The notes beneath the pieces are model-generated. The model worked only from the letters and a program-made list of their open reading frames with translations, was not told where the DNA came from and ran no database searches. A program made the translations under genes and the position numbers. Positions 1-8,477 of a stretch of DNA of 24,002 bases are shown in pieces (within the stretch, counting starts at the first letter, position 1; each line of letters begins with the position of its first letter). Origin of the DNA: UBA6183 sp034676125 (GTDB lineage: Bacteria; Bacteroidota; Bacteroidia; UKL13-3). Location: contig JAUCCO010000042.1 in the NCBI GenBank assembly GCA_034676125.1, positions 1 to 24,002 of the forward strand. Reading direction: 5' to 3'.

Positions 1-1365
1 ACGAGATTGTGTTGGGCTAATAGTTGGATTATTAATGGTGGTATCGTTAATTTCTATATTCGGACTCCAAGCAAATCGAGAACCTCCAGTTGCGTTTAAT
101 TGCAGCACATCGCCTCTACAAAGTGAAGTATCATTACCTGCATTTACTTGTAAGTTATTTACTAGGTTTACTATCACCGAATCAAAAACGGTACAGCCAT
201 TTACTGTAGCTTTTAAATAATATTTTGTAGTAACCAGCGGCTTTGCATAAGGGTTAGCTATGGTTGTATCGCTTAAAGTGGTATTATACCTCCAACCATA
301 TGATTGTGCGCCACTTGCCTGCAACATAACACTATCACCAAAACAAATACTTTCACTTCTATTTACTTGAATGGATGGTTGATTAACGGTTACTAAAACT
401 GAATCTTTATAGTAACAAAAACCATCAGTTGCAGTTGCGAAAAAATAAGTAGATTGAGTTACTGTAGCAATTGGTGTTTTAGAGGTTGGATCAGAAAGAA
501 ATGCTGCTGGACTCCAAGAATAGGTCATTCCATTATAAGTGCCTGCAAGTTGCACCCCTTTACCGGCACATGTTACTACAGTATCTTCTGTAACTAAATC
601 TCCTACGGGTGTTCCAGAACAATTGTTATATAAATATTTTACTTCGCAAGCAGTAATTGCGCGATTGTATAATCTCAAATCGTCCATCGCTCCGTGAATA
701 CAAGTACTTGGACCAGCATCATGATTTCCAATATTTAATCCGTATCCGGAGTAACGTATGGCGGGTATATTGATACTTCTAACAGTATCTAAATTGCCAT
801 TGGTATATAATTTCATAGTACTGCCATCATAAGTAGCTACAATATGTTCCCATACATAATCTTTCTTTACATATTTTCCTACCAACTCATTATCTAAAGT
901 ATTAGATGTAGAAGAAAGCATAAACGTCCATTTATGTTGATATTGACTAAAAGGATGGGTTGACAAATTATAGCTATTAAATGGGGCTGAATAGTTATCA
1001 TTACGGTAAGACAAAATAAAACTCCAAGTTGGCGGACTTAATGATTTAGGCTCTGTCCTTACCCACACAGAGATAGACATCGTTCTTGTGGGTTGCAATG
1101 AAGTACTGGCTGGAACTTTAATAATACTGTTATTACCATTAAAAAAATATGCCGAATTTGGGTTCCCAAAACGATCTGCTACGGGAGTAACATTAGTTGT
1201 TACACCATGATTTCCGTTTGTTGTTTGGTCGTTTGCATTTCCATTAAACGGATAGCAGGCTATTAACCCCGAATTTATTGGTAACGTACTTGAACAATTA
1301 CACTGCGCAGCCAAATGAACAGAAGCCAAAAGCACCAACAAAAAAAAGAGTGTACTTTTGTACAT
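1..1365 (-). CDS. Secreted LamG-domain protein with Ig/PKD-like repeats (partial, 3' end outside window)
   Basis: The reading frame is open from an ATG at 1365-1363 to the left edge (455 residues visible, no stop), so the C-terminus is missing. The N-terminus is a signal peptide (MYKSTLFFLLVLLASVHLAAQ, cleavage after AQ likely). Residues about 22-250 form a LamG/concanavalin-A-like jelly roll, with the family pattern G-L-I-A-C-Y-P-F-N-G-N-A-N-D near the start and GAMDDLRLYNRAIT near its end. Three similar units of about 70 residues follow (about 253-325, 326-400 and 400-edge). Each has an early Cys (VTCAGKG, SICFGDS, SLCRGD) and a Y/F-x-W-S/R core, as in the gliding/PKD-like Ig domains of Bacteroidota surface proteins. 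The gene lies 8 bp downstream of a LamG paralogue and probably shares its transcript. A T9SS sorting domain beyond the edge is expected but not seen. The ligand is unknown; LamG domains often bind glycans. Confidence 0.85.
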   Translation of the reverse strand, partial: MYKSTLFFLLVLLASVHLAAQCNCSSTLPINSGLIACYPFNGNANDQTTNGNHGVTTNVTPVADRFGNPNSAYFFNGNNSIIKVPASTSLQPTRTMSISVWVRTEPKSLSPPTWSFILSYRNDNYSAPFNSYNLSTHPFSQYQHKWTFMLSSTSNTLDNELVGKYVKKDYVWEHIVATYDGSTMKLYTNGNLDTVRSINIPAIRYSGYGLNIGNHDAGPSTCIHGAMDDLRLYNRAITACEVKYLYNNCSGTPVGDLVTEDTVVTCAGKGVQLAGTYNGMTYSWSPAAFLSDPTSKTPIATVTQSTYFFATATDGFCYYKDSVLVTVNQPSIQVNRSESICFGDSVMLQASGAQSYGWRYNTTLSDTTIANPYAKPLVTTKYYLKATVNGCTVFDSVIVNLVNNLQVNAGNDTSLCRGDVLQLNATGGSRFAWSPNIEINDTTINNPTISPTQSR

Positions 1366-1373
1366 AGTGACAA

Positions 1374-3623
1374 TTATTTTTTTACAATTTTTATCGCTTC
1401 ATTTTCGGTGCGCAAAAAGTACATTCCTGCTGGTAAATGTGCAATGTTTATTTCGCCATCTGCTTGTATTTCTAATTGTTGTTTGCCAGTAATATCAAAC
1501 AACATAGCCTTAGCATTTAAACCTGTTATGGTAAATTTATCAGTTGCTGGGTTTGGATATACTTGCAAGGTTACTATGGCTTGCTTAGCCAACACTACAC
1601 TAACTATTTTGCTGTTTGTACTTGTGCCATCCAAATCTACTTGTATCAACCTATAATAAACCACATTACTTAGGCCATTTACATCATCAATAAAACTATA
1701 GTTTTGGGTAGCTATGCTGTTTCCTTTCGATTTAATTTCACCTCGGTTTGTCCATTTGTTTTTATCTAACGAACGTTGAACAATATATTTAGCAGAGTTA
1801 TACTCAAAAGCAGTTTGCCAATTAATTTGTGTGGTTTGATTGGTAATTAATTTAGCTGATAAAGTTGTTAACTTAATTGGTAATGGGTTTTCTGATTGAT
1901 CGCCCCCAATTCCAATATCACCTGATAACATGGTTAAACCAGTACGAGAAATTACCGCTGCGGTATTGGTTCCAGTATTGGTGCCTGCGCTTCCAACCAA
2001 ATTCCAGTTACCACCTATATTTCTTTGTATCAACCTTAAGTTGCTGTAGTTTGAAATTCCTGTATAATTATTAGCAGTATAGGTTGCCGTAAATGTTCCG
2101 CCAGTAATATCTGTTGCAGTATGCCTAACAACTCCTTCTATTGTGGCCTTATCAATAAATACAAATCCATTGCTAAAGTCAAATTGTGGCAAACCTGTGT
2201 TACTAGGTGCACCCGCAATAAACTCACATGTTAATTTACCACCTGCAGTTGGTGCAGTTGTAAACTCTATTTGAGTAGGCGTGTATTTGGTTGATGTGCC
2301 AATTGGAAATAAACCTGTTGTGCCAGCATTGGTTGCATTGGCAAACCATCTGCTAAAACGACCAATAATAATACCTGACGATCTATTTAAAGTGCCTCGT
2401 GTTGTTGTACTTATGCCTAAAGCTAGTTCATTGTTATTACAGTTTATAGATGATATCATACCCAAAACTCCCCTTACAGTAACATTGCCCGTTAAGGTTT
2501 TGGTTGATGCACTTGTTACCATATTTTCGTAAATACCCGCTGCAATTGTTTGTGGATTGCTACCAATATATTGAACGGTTGATGAAGTTGCTGAATTGAT
2601 TTTTGTATTTAGTAATGTGCCGCTTACCGTTAATGTGGCTGATGTGTTGATGAAAATAGAATCACAAGTAATGGTATCTGTTGAAACAATTGCAAAGTTA
2701 ATTGCACTAGACCCATTTCCAAAAACCAACACATTATTTGTTCCTCCTATTTTAAAGCTTCCTGTAAGTGAAGTATTGTTATTTACAACATAATAGTTGC
2801 AATTGCTAGAATCGAAACTTAATGGCGAAACACCACTTCCATCAGGGTTTGAACCCCATGTACTTAATTGGTTTATTGAACCTAATGTTTTAGTGTAATA
2901 CCTTTTTTTGTCAACCGCATTATATAGAGCCGAAATCTCTTGGGTAGTAAGTACCCGATTCCAAATACCAACATCATCAATTTTTCCTTGAAATGATCGA
3001 TTACCACTAGGATCAGGCGCTACGTCAAATCCTTTGCCAACATAAAATTTCTCATTACCAACCAATGCTCCAGAAGAAAGAGAAACTTGGCTAAATAGCA
3101 CACCATTTACATAAAGGGTTAAAGCGCCATTGTTGTTATTCAATACCAAATGAGTCCAACCAGAATTACTAAATGCTGTAAACGGAGTATTACTTGGATT
3201 ATCATTTATTAACGGCAATCTATTTAATCCACCATACAGAAATGAATTGTAAATTGCTACATACATTCCATCACCGTTACTTTGTCTTCTTTTTTGCCAA
3301 ACATTTTGAACAACAGAAAACCTAGACGTCTTAATCCAGCATGATACGGAGGTATGCGTTGCCCCAGAAAGCAGACTGGTTCCTAAGTCGATAAAATCAT
3401 CTATTCCATCAAATTGATAGGCACCATTGGCGTTTCCAAACCTATCTGTAGTTGCAACTGGGCCATTTACAATTCCATTAAATGAAGTAGAAAAGCTATT
3501 ATTTGCATTCCCATCAAACTCATACCATGCTTGCAAACCATTAGTAGGAACGTGAATAGGTGTTGCAGCATAACCTTTTATAAATAAAAAGTTAAAAAGT
3601 AAAATAAGTACAATTTTGTTCAT
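1374..3623 (-). CDS. Secreted LamG-domain protein with T9SS type A C-terminal sorting domain
   Basis: This is a 749-residue secreted or surface protein. The chosen start is the ATG at 3623-3621, giving a good signal peptide (MNKIVLILLFNFLFIKGYAA). An upstream in-frame start at 3659 would overlap the predicted -7 box and is rejected. Domains in order: LamG fold at about 24-231 (GLQAWYEFDGNANN at the start, GKIDDVGIWNRVLT near the end); a Ser/Thr/Asn-rich beta region at about 240-575 that I cannot assign; a fibronectin-III-like domain at about 580-675 (INWQTAFEYNSAKYIVQRS, YYRLIQVDLDGT); and a C-terminal T9SS sorting domain at about 685-749 (VYPNPATDKFTITG, then LPAGMYFLRTE, ending in IVKK). 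The sorting domain implies export through the type IX secretion system and release or attachment at the cell surface. The LamG domain resembles that of the gene just downstream. Function beyond surface location and likely carbohydrate or protein binding is not visible. Confidence 0.9.
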   Translation of the reverse strand: MNKIVLILLFNFLFIKGYAATPIHVPTNGLQAWYEFDGNANNSFSTSFNGIVNGPVATTDRFGNANGAYQFDGIDDFIDLGTSLLSGATHTSVSCWIKTSRFSVVQNVWQKRRQSNGDGMYVAIYNSFLYGGLNRLPLINDNPSNTPFTAFSNSGWTHLVLNNNNGALTLYVNGVLFSQVSLSSGALVGNEKFYVGKGFDVAPDPSGNRSFQGKIDDVGIWNRVLTTQEISALYNAVDKKRYYTKTLGSINQLSTWGSNPDGSGVSPLSFDSSNCNYYVVNNNTSLTGSFKIGGTNNVLVFGNGSSAINFAIVSTDTITCDSIFINTSATLTVSGTLLNTKINSATSSTVQYIGSNPQTIAAGIYENMVTSASTKTLTGNVTVRGVLGMISSINCNNNELALGISTTTRGTLNRSSGIIIGRFSRWFANATNAGTTGLFPIGTSTKYTPTQIEFTTAPTAGGKLTCEFIAGAPSNTGLPQFDFSNGFVFIDKATIEGVVRHTATDITGGTFTATYTANNYTGISNYSNLRLIQRNIGGNWNLVGSAGTNTGTNTAAVISRTGLTMLSGDIGIGGDQSENPLPIKLTTLSAKLITNQTTQINWQTAFEYNSAKYIVQRSLDKNKWTNRGEIKSKGNSIATQNYSFIDDVNGLSNVVYYRLIQVDLDGTSTNSKIVSVVLAKQAIVTLQVYPNPATDKFTITGLNAKAMLFDITGKQQLEIQADGEINIAHLPAGMYFLRTENEAIKIVKK

Positions 3624-3656
3624 ACAGAAATTTAGTGTTTGTGATTCTAATAATTT

Positions 3657-3687
3657 CAAACTTATATATAATTTATGAATTACCCAA
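3657..3687 (-). promoter_or_regulatory. Bacteroidota-type promoter for the LamG gene pair
   Basis: Read on the minus strand, TTG (3687-3685) is followed after 20 nt by TAAGTTTG (3664-3657), an exact match to the Bacteroidota consensus TTG-N19-21-TAnnTTTG. Transcription would begin near 3650, leaving a leader of about 27 nt before the ATG at 3623. This also argues against a start at 3659. Seen directly in sequence; activity is inferred. Confidence 0.65.
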
Positions 3688-4036
3688 TAAAATTAATATC
3701 AATTATCAACTAATAAATATTTAGCGATTAGGGTTATAAAAATCAAACCTAAAAGATTACATCTGAAGAATTTAAAAACGGTTCCAAAGTAATTTACTGC
3801 ATTATTTGTTTATTACCCTATAAAACTAATAAAACATAACTACTATTTTAATTCCATTTACTTTTTCTACATTGTGATAGTTAATAATTGATTATTTTAA
3901 TGAACATCCCTTATTTATAGTCATGATATTCAAACAAATAAGAACACGATATACAAACCTATTCTAACTTGTTTATATTGATAGTTATATTCGCACAATC
4001 CCACACTAGAATAAGCTCTATTTTTATTAAGCATAT
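3688..4036. other. AT-rich divergent intergenic spacer
   Basis: This stretch of about 350 bp separates the minus-strand LamG pair from the plus-strand glycan cluster. It is very AT-rich and has no convincing coding frame, tRNA or terminator. It holds an isolated minus-strand -7-like box (TAGGTTTG, 3751-3744) without a matching -33 element, and a plus-strand TATATTCG (3986-3993) whose nearest upstream TTG is only 14 nt away. The promoter of the 4037 gene must lie here, but I cannot place it. Confidence 0.5.
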
Positions 4037-4900
4037 ATGGAATCGATAAAACGAAAACTAAAAAAGGCAATATCGCCTTTAAGACAATTTGTATACAAAA
4101 CAACTGGCAGAAAACCTTGGAGTTATGGATACACTGATACAAAATGGGTTGATATTAACCATGCCATAAATGACAACAAAACCTTAACCGCATTTAAAGA
4201 AAACACAATTCCGTCAAAATTTGGAATAGGGTATGATGAGCGTATAGTAGAATATCCTTGGATTTTCAGTCATCTTAAATCATCTCCAAAAAGTTCGATT
4301 TTGGATGCTGGTTCAACATTTAATTTTAAATCAATTGTAGAGCACGCATTAGTTAAAACCAAAGAGCTTACAATTTATACCTATTATCCAGAGTCAGATA
4401 ACTTTTTAAATAACAGAATTTCGTATACGTTTGGCGACTTAAGAGACTTGCCCTTTAAGGCAAATTTATATGATGAAATTGTTTGTCAATCAACAATTGA
4501 ACATGTTGATATGGACAATTCTATTTATGGCTACGACTTACCGCCTAACACAGAAGCAACTCAAAAAAGTTACGAATATATAAAAGTAGTTGAAGAGCTT
4601 GTTAGGGTACTTAAGCCTGGTGGCCAGTTATTATTAACTTTTCCATACGGAAAATTCGAGAATCATGGTTTTTTTCAACAATTTGATGAAGAAATGGTGA
4701 ATAGAATAACAGACTTAATGAATTCAAAAGGCATATCTAAAAAAGAGTTTATTATATACAGCAAAGATGGCTGGAAGTTTGATAAACAAGAAAACTGCAA
4801 TAACTCTGTTTCGCACAACCCACACACGGGCAAAAACAAAGGAGATGATGGAGCAGCACATTGCAGGTGCGTTTGTTTTATATGCTTTACTAAAAACTAG
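4037..4900 (+). CDS. Class I SAM-dependent methyltransferase (Methyltransf_11 type)
   Basis: This 287-residue cytoplasmic enzyme is predicted to transfer a methyl group from S-adenosylmethionine, probably to a sugar or glycolipid intermediate given its glycosyltransferase neighbours. The Rossmann-fold landmarks are visible: a motif I variant (ILDAGSTFNF, about residues 86-95), the acidic loop FGDLRDLPF, DEIVCQSTIEHVD (motif IV region) and the post-motif VRVLKPGGQLLLTFPYG. Motif I has Ser-Thr in place of the usual second and third glycines. The last 15 residues contain four cysteines in a short span (HCRCVCFICF), which is unusual but in frame and ends at a clean stop. It starts at ATG 4037, is first in its strand group, and is followed 17 bp later by a glycosyltransferase. 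The acceptor is unknown. Confidence 0.85.
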   Translation: MESIKRKLKKAISPLRQFVYKTTGRKPWSYGYTDTKWVDINHAINDNKTLTAFKENTIPSKFGIGYDERIVEYPWIFSHLKSSPKSSILDAGSTFNFKSIVEHALVKTKELTIYTYYPESDNFLNNRISYTFGDLRDLPFKANLYDEIVCQSTIEHVDMDNSIYGYDLPPNTEATQKSYEYIKVVEELVRVLKPGGQLLLTFPYGKFENHGFFQQFDEEMVNRITDLMNSKGISKKEFIIYSKDGWKFDKQENCNNSVSHNPHTGKNKGDDGAAHCRCVCFICFTKN

Positions 4901-4917
4901 ACTTATTTAGTGACACG

Positions 4918-6108
4918 ATGTCTTTATTATCGATTTTTAGTAAACTAAACAAGGTTCAAATCTCACTAAAGCTAGTAAGGAGAACCCACTACCTTCGTGA
5001 TGTTTTTAAAACAAATGCTCCAAAAAAGGTATTGATTTCATATTTGAGTTCTTCGTTTAAAAAAGGTATTTCAGACACACACACAAGTACAAAAGAATGC
5101 TATAGTGCAGCCAAAGTATTTCACGATTTAGGATATAGTGTTGATGTGATTGATTTTGATGATGAAAACCGCATAAATGATTTTTCTGAATATGATGTTA
5201 TTTATGGCTTTGGCACACCATACGAAAAGTCATTTTGGGACCCAAGGTTTAAAGGGAAAAGAATACTGTACAGTACTGGTTGTAACTCAAATTATACCAA
5301 TTTAACTACTACCGCAAGGCTCAAAGATTTTTACCATAAAACAGGAAAACTCTCACCACAACTTATCAGAACAGTTGATAACTCTTGGCCCTTACAAAAA
5401 TACCTATCTGATGCAATTGTATCTTTAGGAAATAAATTTGTTGCAGATACATACAGGAATGAAGGTATTAGTACACCAATATTTGAAATTAATTTATTTT
5501 ACCCTAAATCTAATATCCAAGATAGTTTATTAGATAAAGATTATACCTTAGTAAAGAATAATCTAATTTGGTTTGGAAGTCAAAGTAGCGTACACAAAGG
5601 ATTAGACATTGCATTAGATGTAATTAAAAGCTATCCACAACTTAAACTCTATGTTTGCGGTTATCAGCACCAAAAAGAGGAAATACTATTTAACTTTTAT
5701 GCTGATTTATTTAATTCAGGAAGGGCAGTGGACTGTGGATTTGTAAATATAAATAGTATAGCATTTGCTGACATTATGAATAATGTAGGTGCGGCCCTTT
5801 TCCCCAGTGCAGCCGAAGGTGGTTCTCCTTCATTATTGGCACTTATGGGTAATTGTGGAATTATTCCAATTGCAACCAAAGCAAGCGGACTTGATGTTGA
5901 TGGTTTAGTTTTTTTGGCAAACAGTGCAACCAAAGATGCAATTGAGCTTGAACTAAACAAGTATCTTAATACAAGCGCAGAAGAATTAAAGAGAATATCA
6001 TTAGCGTTAAAAAAACAAATTAGACAACAACACACTGTTGATAATTATGAAAATAGACTTTCAGAAATTATTAAGAGTACATTAGCCAACCCAATTTCAA
6101 TTCCTTAA
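4918..6108 (+). CDS. GT-B fold glycosyltransferase (family 1/4-like)
   Basis: This 396-residue protein is predicted to transfer a sugar from a nucleotide-sugar donor in the cytoplasm during surface glycan synthesis. The N-terminal half (about 38-190) has the acceptor-domain alternation, with KVLISYLSSSF and a D-V-I-Y-G-F-G strand. The C-terminal half carries the donor-binding signature: LIWFGSQSSVHKGLDIALD, then ALFPSAAEGGSPSLLALMG at about 293-311. Glu300 is the first Glu of the E-x7-E-like region, where the second Glu of canonical GT4 enzymes is replaced. The remote resemblance to GT4 rather than a perfect motif leaves donor specificity open. It lies 17 bp after the methyltransferase, so they are probably co-transcribed. 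Its stop codon overlaps the stop of the convergent next gene by 3 bases within a TTAA. Confidence 0.82.
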   Translation: MSLLSIFSKLNKVQISLKLVRRTHYLRDVFKTNAPKKVLISYLSSSFKKGISDTHTSTKECYSAAKVFHDLGYSVDVIDFDDENRINDFSEYDVIYGFGTPYEKSFWDPRFKGKRILYSTGCNSNYTNLTTTARLKDFYHKTGKLSPQLIRTVDNSWPLQKYLSDAIVSLGNKFVADTYRNEGISTPIFEINLFYPKSNIQDSLLDKDYTLVKNNLIWFGSQSSVHKGLDIALDVIKSYPQLKLYVCGYQHQKEEILFNFYADLFNSGRAVDCGFVNINSIAFADIMNNVGAALFPSAAEGGSPSLLALMGNCGIIPIATKASGLDVDGLVFLANSATKDAIELELNKYLNTSAEELKRISLALKKQIRQQHTVDNYENRLSEIIKSTLANPISIP

Positions 6109-7034
6109 TTGATAAACTTTGTTTTAAGAAAACGCCACGTTTTCACCACTTTTTGAACTAAATTATTCTTAGGTTTTAAAGCTTGTTCGTAAAAATAAAT
6201 ATCAGCTTCCTTGTCTAATTTCACATTAGCAGCATAGGTTATTTCTTTTAACACTCCCGCTTGCTGATTTACAGTCCAAGATGAATCATCAGAACTGCCG
6301 TGTGCAGAGTTATCTGTGTTTCCTATATTAGTAATTAGGTTTACATTGGGTACTAAACTCACTCCTTTTTGTTTTAAAATGGTTAGCCCCCATTGGTAAT
6401 CCCAGGTATTAAACACCTGCTTTTTACTAAACATAAATATATGTTTCCAATAACGTTTTAAACCTTCGTGTGGGGTGTAATAATCTAAGTTAAGCAAAGT
6501 ATCATTCTCAATATTATTTAATTCATAGTTATAGTGCTTCCAAGCCCTGCGCCAAGTAGCCCAACCCCATATAAAACTATGCATCGAAAAATAGTAAGAA
6601 GCCGGTCCTCTTTTTATTCCCTGCTGAAAATTAGACCCACAAATTTGCATCACCTGCTCATCGTTTTTGTAATAGTTGAGCATTGTTTTACAAAAGCCAA
6701 AAAAATCTGGTGCTGGCAAACAATCATCTTCTAAAATTATTCCCATTTCTTCTTGCTCAAAAAACCAAGTAATAGCATTACTCACAGCAGGACCACAGCC
6801 TAGGTTCTGTTCTCTGTACAAGGTTTTTAATTCGCAAGGCCAATCTATTTGCTTAAAAATTGCACGGGTTTTATCACTTAATTCTTCATCTGCTGGTTTG
6901 TGCGCTCTTGCACCATCTGCTGCAACATATAAACGTGATGGTTTGGCCGCTTTAACCGCATCAAACACACGTTGTGTTTCGACTGGCCGGTTAAACACCA
7001 ACATCAAAACAGGTATATCAAAAGTATCGTTCAT
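6105..7034 (-). CDS. GT-A type glycosyltransferase (nucleotide-diphospho-sugar transferase, HlpA-like family)
   Basis: This is a 309-residue cytoplasmic glycosyltransferase. The ATG at 7034-7032 is preferred (MNDTFDIPVLMLVFNRP) because homologues start just before the first beta strand; a GTG at 7064 would add ten residues. Evidence: the N-terminal strand PVLMLVFNRP, the DxD-like metal and nucleotide motif in GIILEDDCLPAPDFF (around residues 100-114), and the family block SFIWGWATWRRAWKHY followed by NTWDYQWG. These blocks characterise the family often annotated 'glycosyltransferase family 2' or 'hemolytic protein HlpA-like'. It is the only gene of the glycan cluster on the minus strand. It faces the preceding glycosyltransferase tail-to-tail and is divergent from the flippase. 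Donor and acceptor cannot be told from sequence. Confidence 0.85.
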   Translation of the reverse strand: MNDTFDIPVLMLVFNRPVETQRVFDAVKAAKPSRLYVAADGARAHKPADEELSDKTRAIFKQIDWPCELKTLYREQNLGCGPAVSNAITWFFEQEEMGIILEDDCLPAPDFFGFCKTMLNYYKNDEQVMQICGSNFQQGIKRGPASYYFSMHSFIWGWATWRRAWKHYNYELNNIENDTLLNLDYYTPHEGLKRYWKHIFMFSKKQVFNTWDYQWGLTILKQKGVSLVPNVNLITNIGNTDNSAHGSSDDSSWTVNQQAGVLKEITYAANVKLDKEADIYFYEQALKPKNNLVQKVVKTWRFLKTKFIN

Positions 7035-7136
7035 GCGCTTATAAGTAATGCGGCAATAATACACAAAGCCGCTTAATTGCTAAAATATATCTGTAAGCTT
7101 ATCGTTTGTGTTATACTTATTATTATTTTGCAAGCC

Positions 7137-8477
7137 GTGCAAATTCCTTTTTTCAATAAAATTAAATCGCCCCACATTAAAAAGTATGCAGCTAACACTG
7201 GTTGGCTGTTTGCTGATAATGTATTGAAACAAGTAATTAATTTAATAGTTGGAGTTTTTCTTGCGCGATACCTAAACCCCGAAGGCCTTGGAAGTATTAG
7301 CTATGCTTCTACTTACATGCAACTTATCAATCCAATTGCCTTGTTAGGTATCAATGCAATTGCAATTAAAGAGTTTGTAAATCATCAAGAAAATGCCAAC
7401 AAAACCATTGGAACTACCTTTTATTTAAAATTATTCTCGTCTTTTTCAGCCTTTTTAATATTAGCGTTTTGTGCCTTTTATTTAGAAAGTAATCCGCTAA
7501 TGCGCAATTATATTTTAATAATTGGTCTTTCTTACCTTTTATATCCATTTCAAACAATCGACTTTTACTTTCAAGCCAACTTAAAGGCTAAATACACCGT
7601 AATATCACAACAAATTGCAACCGTTGTTGCTGCATTGTTAAAAATTATTGGAATGATAAAAGGCTTTCCTGTTGAATTTTTTGTTTGGTTAATCCTTGTT
7701 GAATTAATCATTTCTACCACCAGTCAATTAATCATTTATAAATTTAAAATTGTAATACCCAAGTGGGCATTCGACAAATCACTTGCAATAAGAATGCTTA
7801 AAGAGTCTTTCCCAATAATTTTTACGGGCTTTTTTATTGTAATTTACATGAGGGTTGACCAACTTATGATTCAAAAAATGCTAGATACCAAGTCTGTAGG
7901 AAATTTCTCGGCAGCCATAAAGTTAAGTGAAGCATTTTATGTAGTACCAGGTATAATTGCAGGCTCCTTATTTCCTGCTATTATCAACGGACTTAAAATA
8001 AGTAGAGAAGAATATTTAAACAGAATGCAAAGACTATATTCTGTATTCACCTTACTTTGTGTAGTTGCATCATTATTTGTAATAATATTTAGCGATATAA
8101 TAGTAAGCGTGCTTTATGGCGAAGCTTATTCAGGAACGGCAGCCGTGCTAAGAGTACACTTTTGTAACAGTATATTTGTGTTTTTTGGTGTAGCATACAG
8201 CCAAGCATTTATTGTTGAAGGCATGCAGCGATTTACCACAATAAACACTATTGTTGGTGCAATATTAAACGTATTCCTTAACCTTTATTTTATACCTAGA
8301 ATTGGGATAGTTGGTGCAGCAATTGCTACATTAATCGCACAATTTTATTCTGGCTTTTTCTGTTTACTTTTATTCCCAAAAACAAGGGTGCATTTTAAGC
8401 TCATGATTCAATCATTTAACATTATAAAAACAATACGATTATATTCCACCAAAATTAGAACACTAAACGATGAATAG
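7137..8477 (+). CDS. Polysaccharide flippase, Wzx/MATE-like (oligosaccharide flippase family)
   Basis: This inner-membrane protein is predicted to flip lipid-linked oligosaccharide to the periplasmic face. It is 446 residues from the GTG at 7137, or 466 from a TTG at 7077. GTG is preferred because members of this family begin 10-20 residues before the conserved HIKKYxxNTGWLF block, whereas the TTG form adds an extra hydrophobic stretch. About 12-14 hydrophobic segments are visible, with the family landmarks NTGWLFADNVLKQ, FLARYLNPEGLGSISYA, MRVDQLMIQKMLDTKSVGNFSAAIKLSE and the C-terminal GIVGAAIATLIAQF. Its end overlaps the start of the FkbM methyltransferase by 8 bp, indicating translational coupling. 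No repeat-unit polymerase (Wzy) or initiating phosphosugar transferase is present nearby, so the pathway is incomplete within the window. Confidence 0.9.
   Translation: MQIPFFNKIKSPHIKKYAANTGWLFADNVLKQVINLIVGVFLARYLNPEGLGSISYASTYMQLINPIALLGINAIAIKEFVNHQENANKTIGTTFYLKLFSSFSAFLILAFCAFYLESNPLMRNYILIIGLSYLLYPFQTIDFYFQANLKAKYTVISQQIATVVAALLKIIGMIKGFPVEFFVWLILVELIISTTSQLIIYKFKIVIPKWAFDKSLAIRMLKESFPIIFTGFFIVIYMRVDQLMIQKMLDTKSVGNFSAAIKLSEAFYVVPGIIAGSLFPAIINGLKISREEYLNRMQRLYSVFTLLCVVASLFVIIFSDIIVSVLYGEAYSGTAAVLRVHFCNSIFVFFGVAYSQAFIVEGMQRFTTINTIVGAILNVFLNLYFIPRIGIVGAAIATLIAQFYSGFFCLLLFPKTRVHFKLMIQSFNIIKTIRLYSTKIRTLNDE

Noticed and set aside
1315..2793. Plus-strand open frames of 65-113 codons opposite the LamG genes
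   Set aside because: They lie antisense to clear secreted-protein genes, have no signal or domain pattern, and reflect the Thr/Asn/Ser codon composition of the real frames.
3727..3753. Imperfect inverted repeat TTAGGGTT / AAACCTAA in the spacer
   Set aside because: It has an internal mismatch and no T-run on either strand, so it is not a terminator and is likely chance in AT-rich DNA.
3986..3993. TATATTCG as a promoter for the 4037 methyltransferase
   Set aside because: One mismatch to the -7 box, and the nearest TTG gives only a 14-nt spacer.
3930..4142. Minus-strand frame of 70 codons across the divergent spacer
   Set aside because: It overlaps the start of the methyltransferase gene and looks like low-complexity AT-rich translation.
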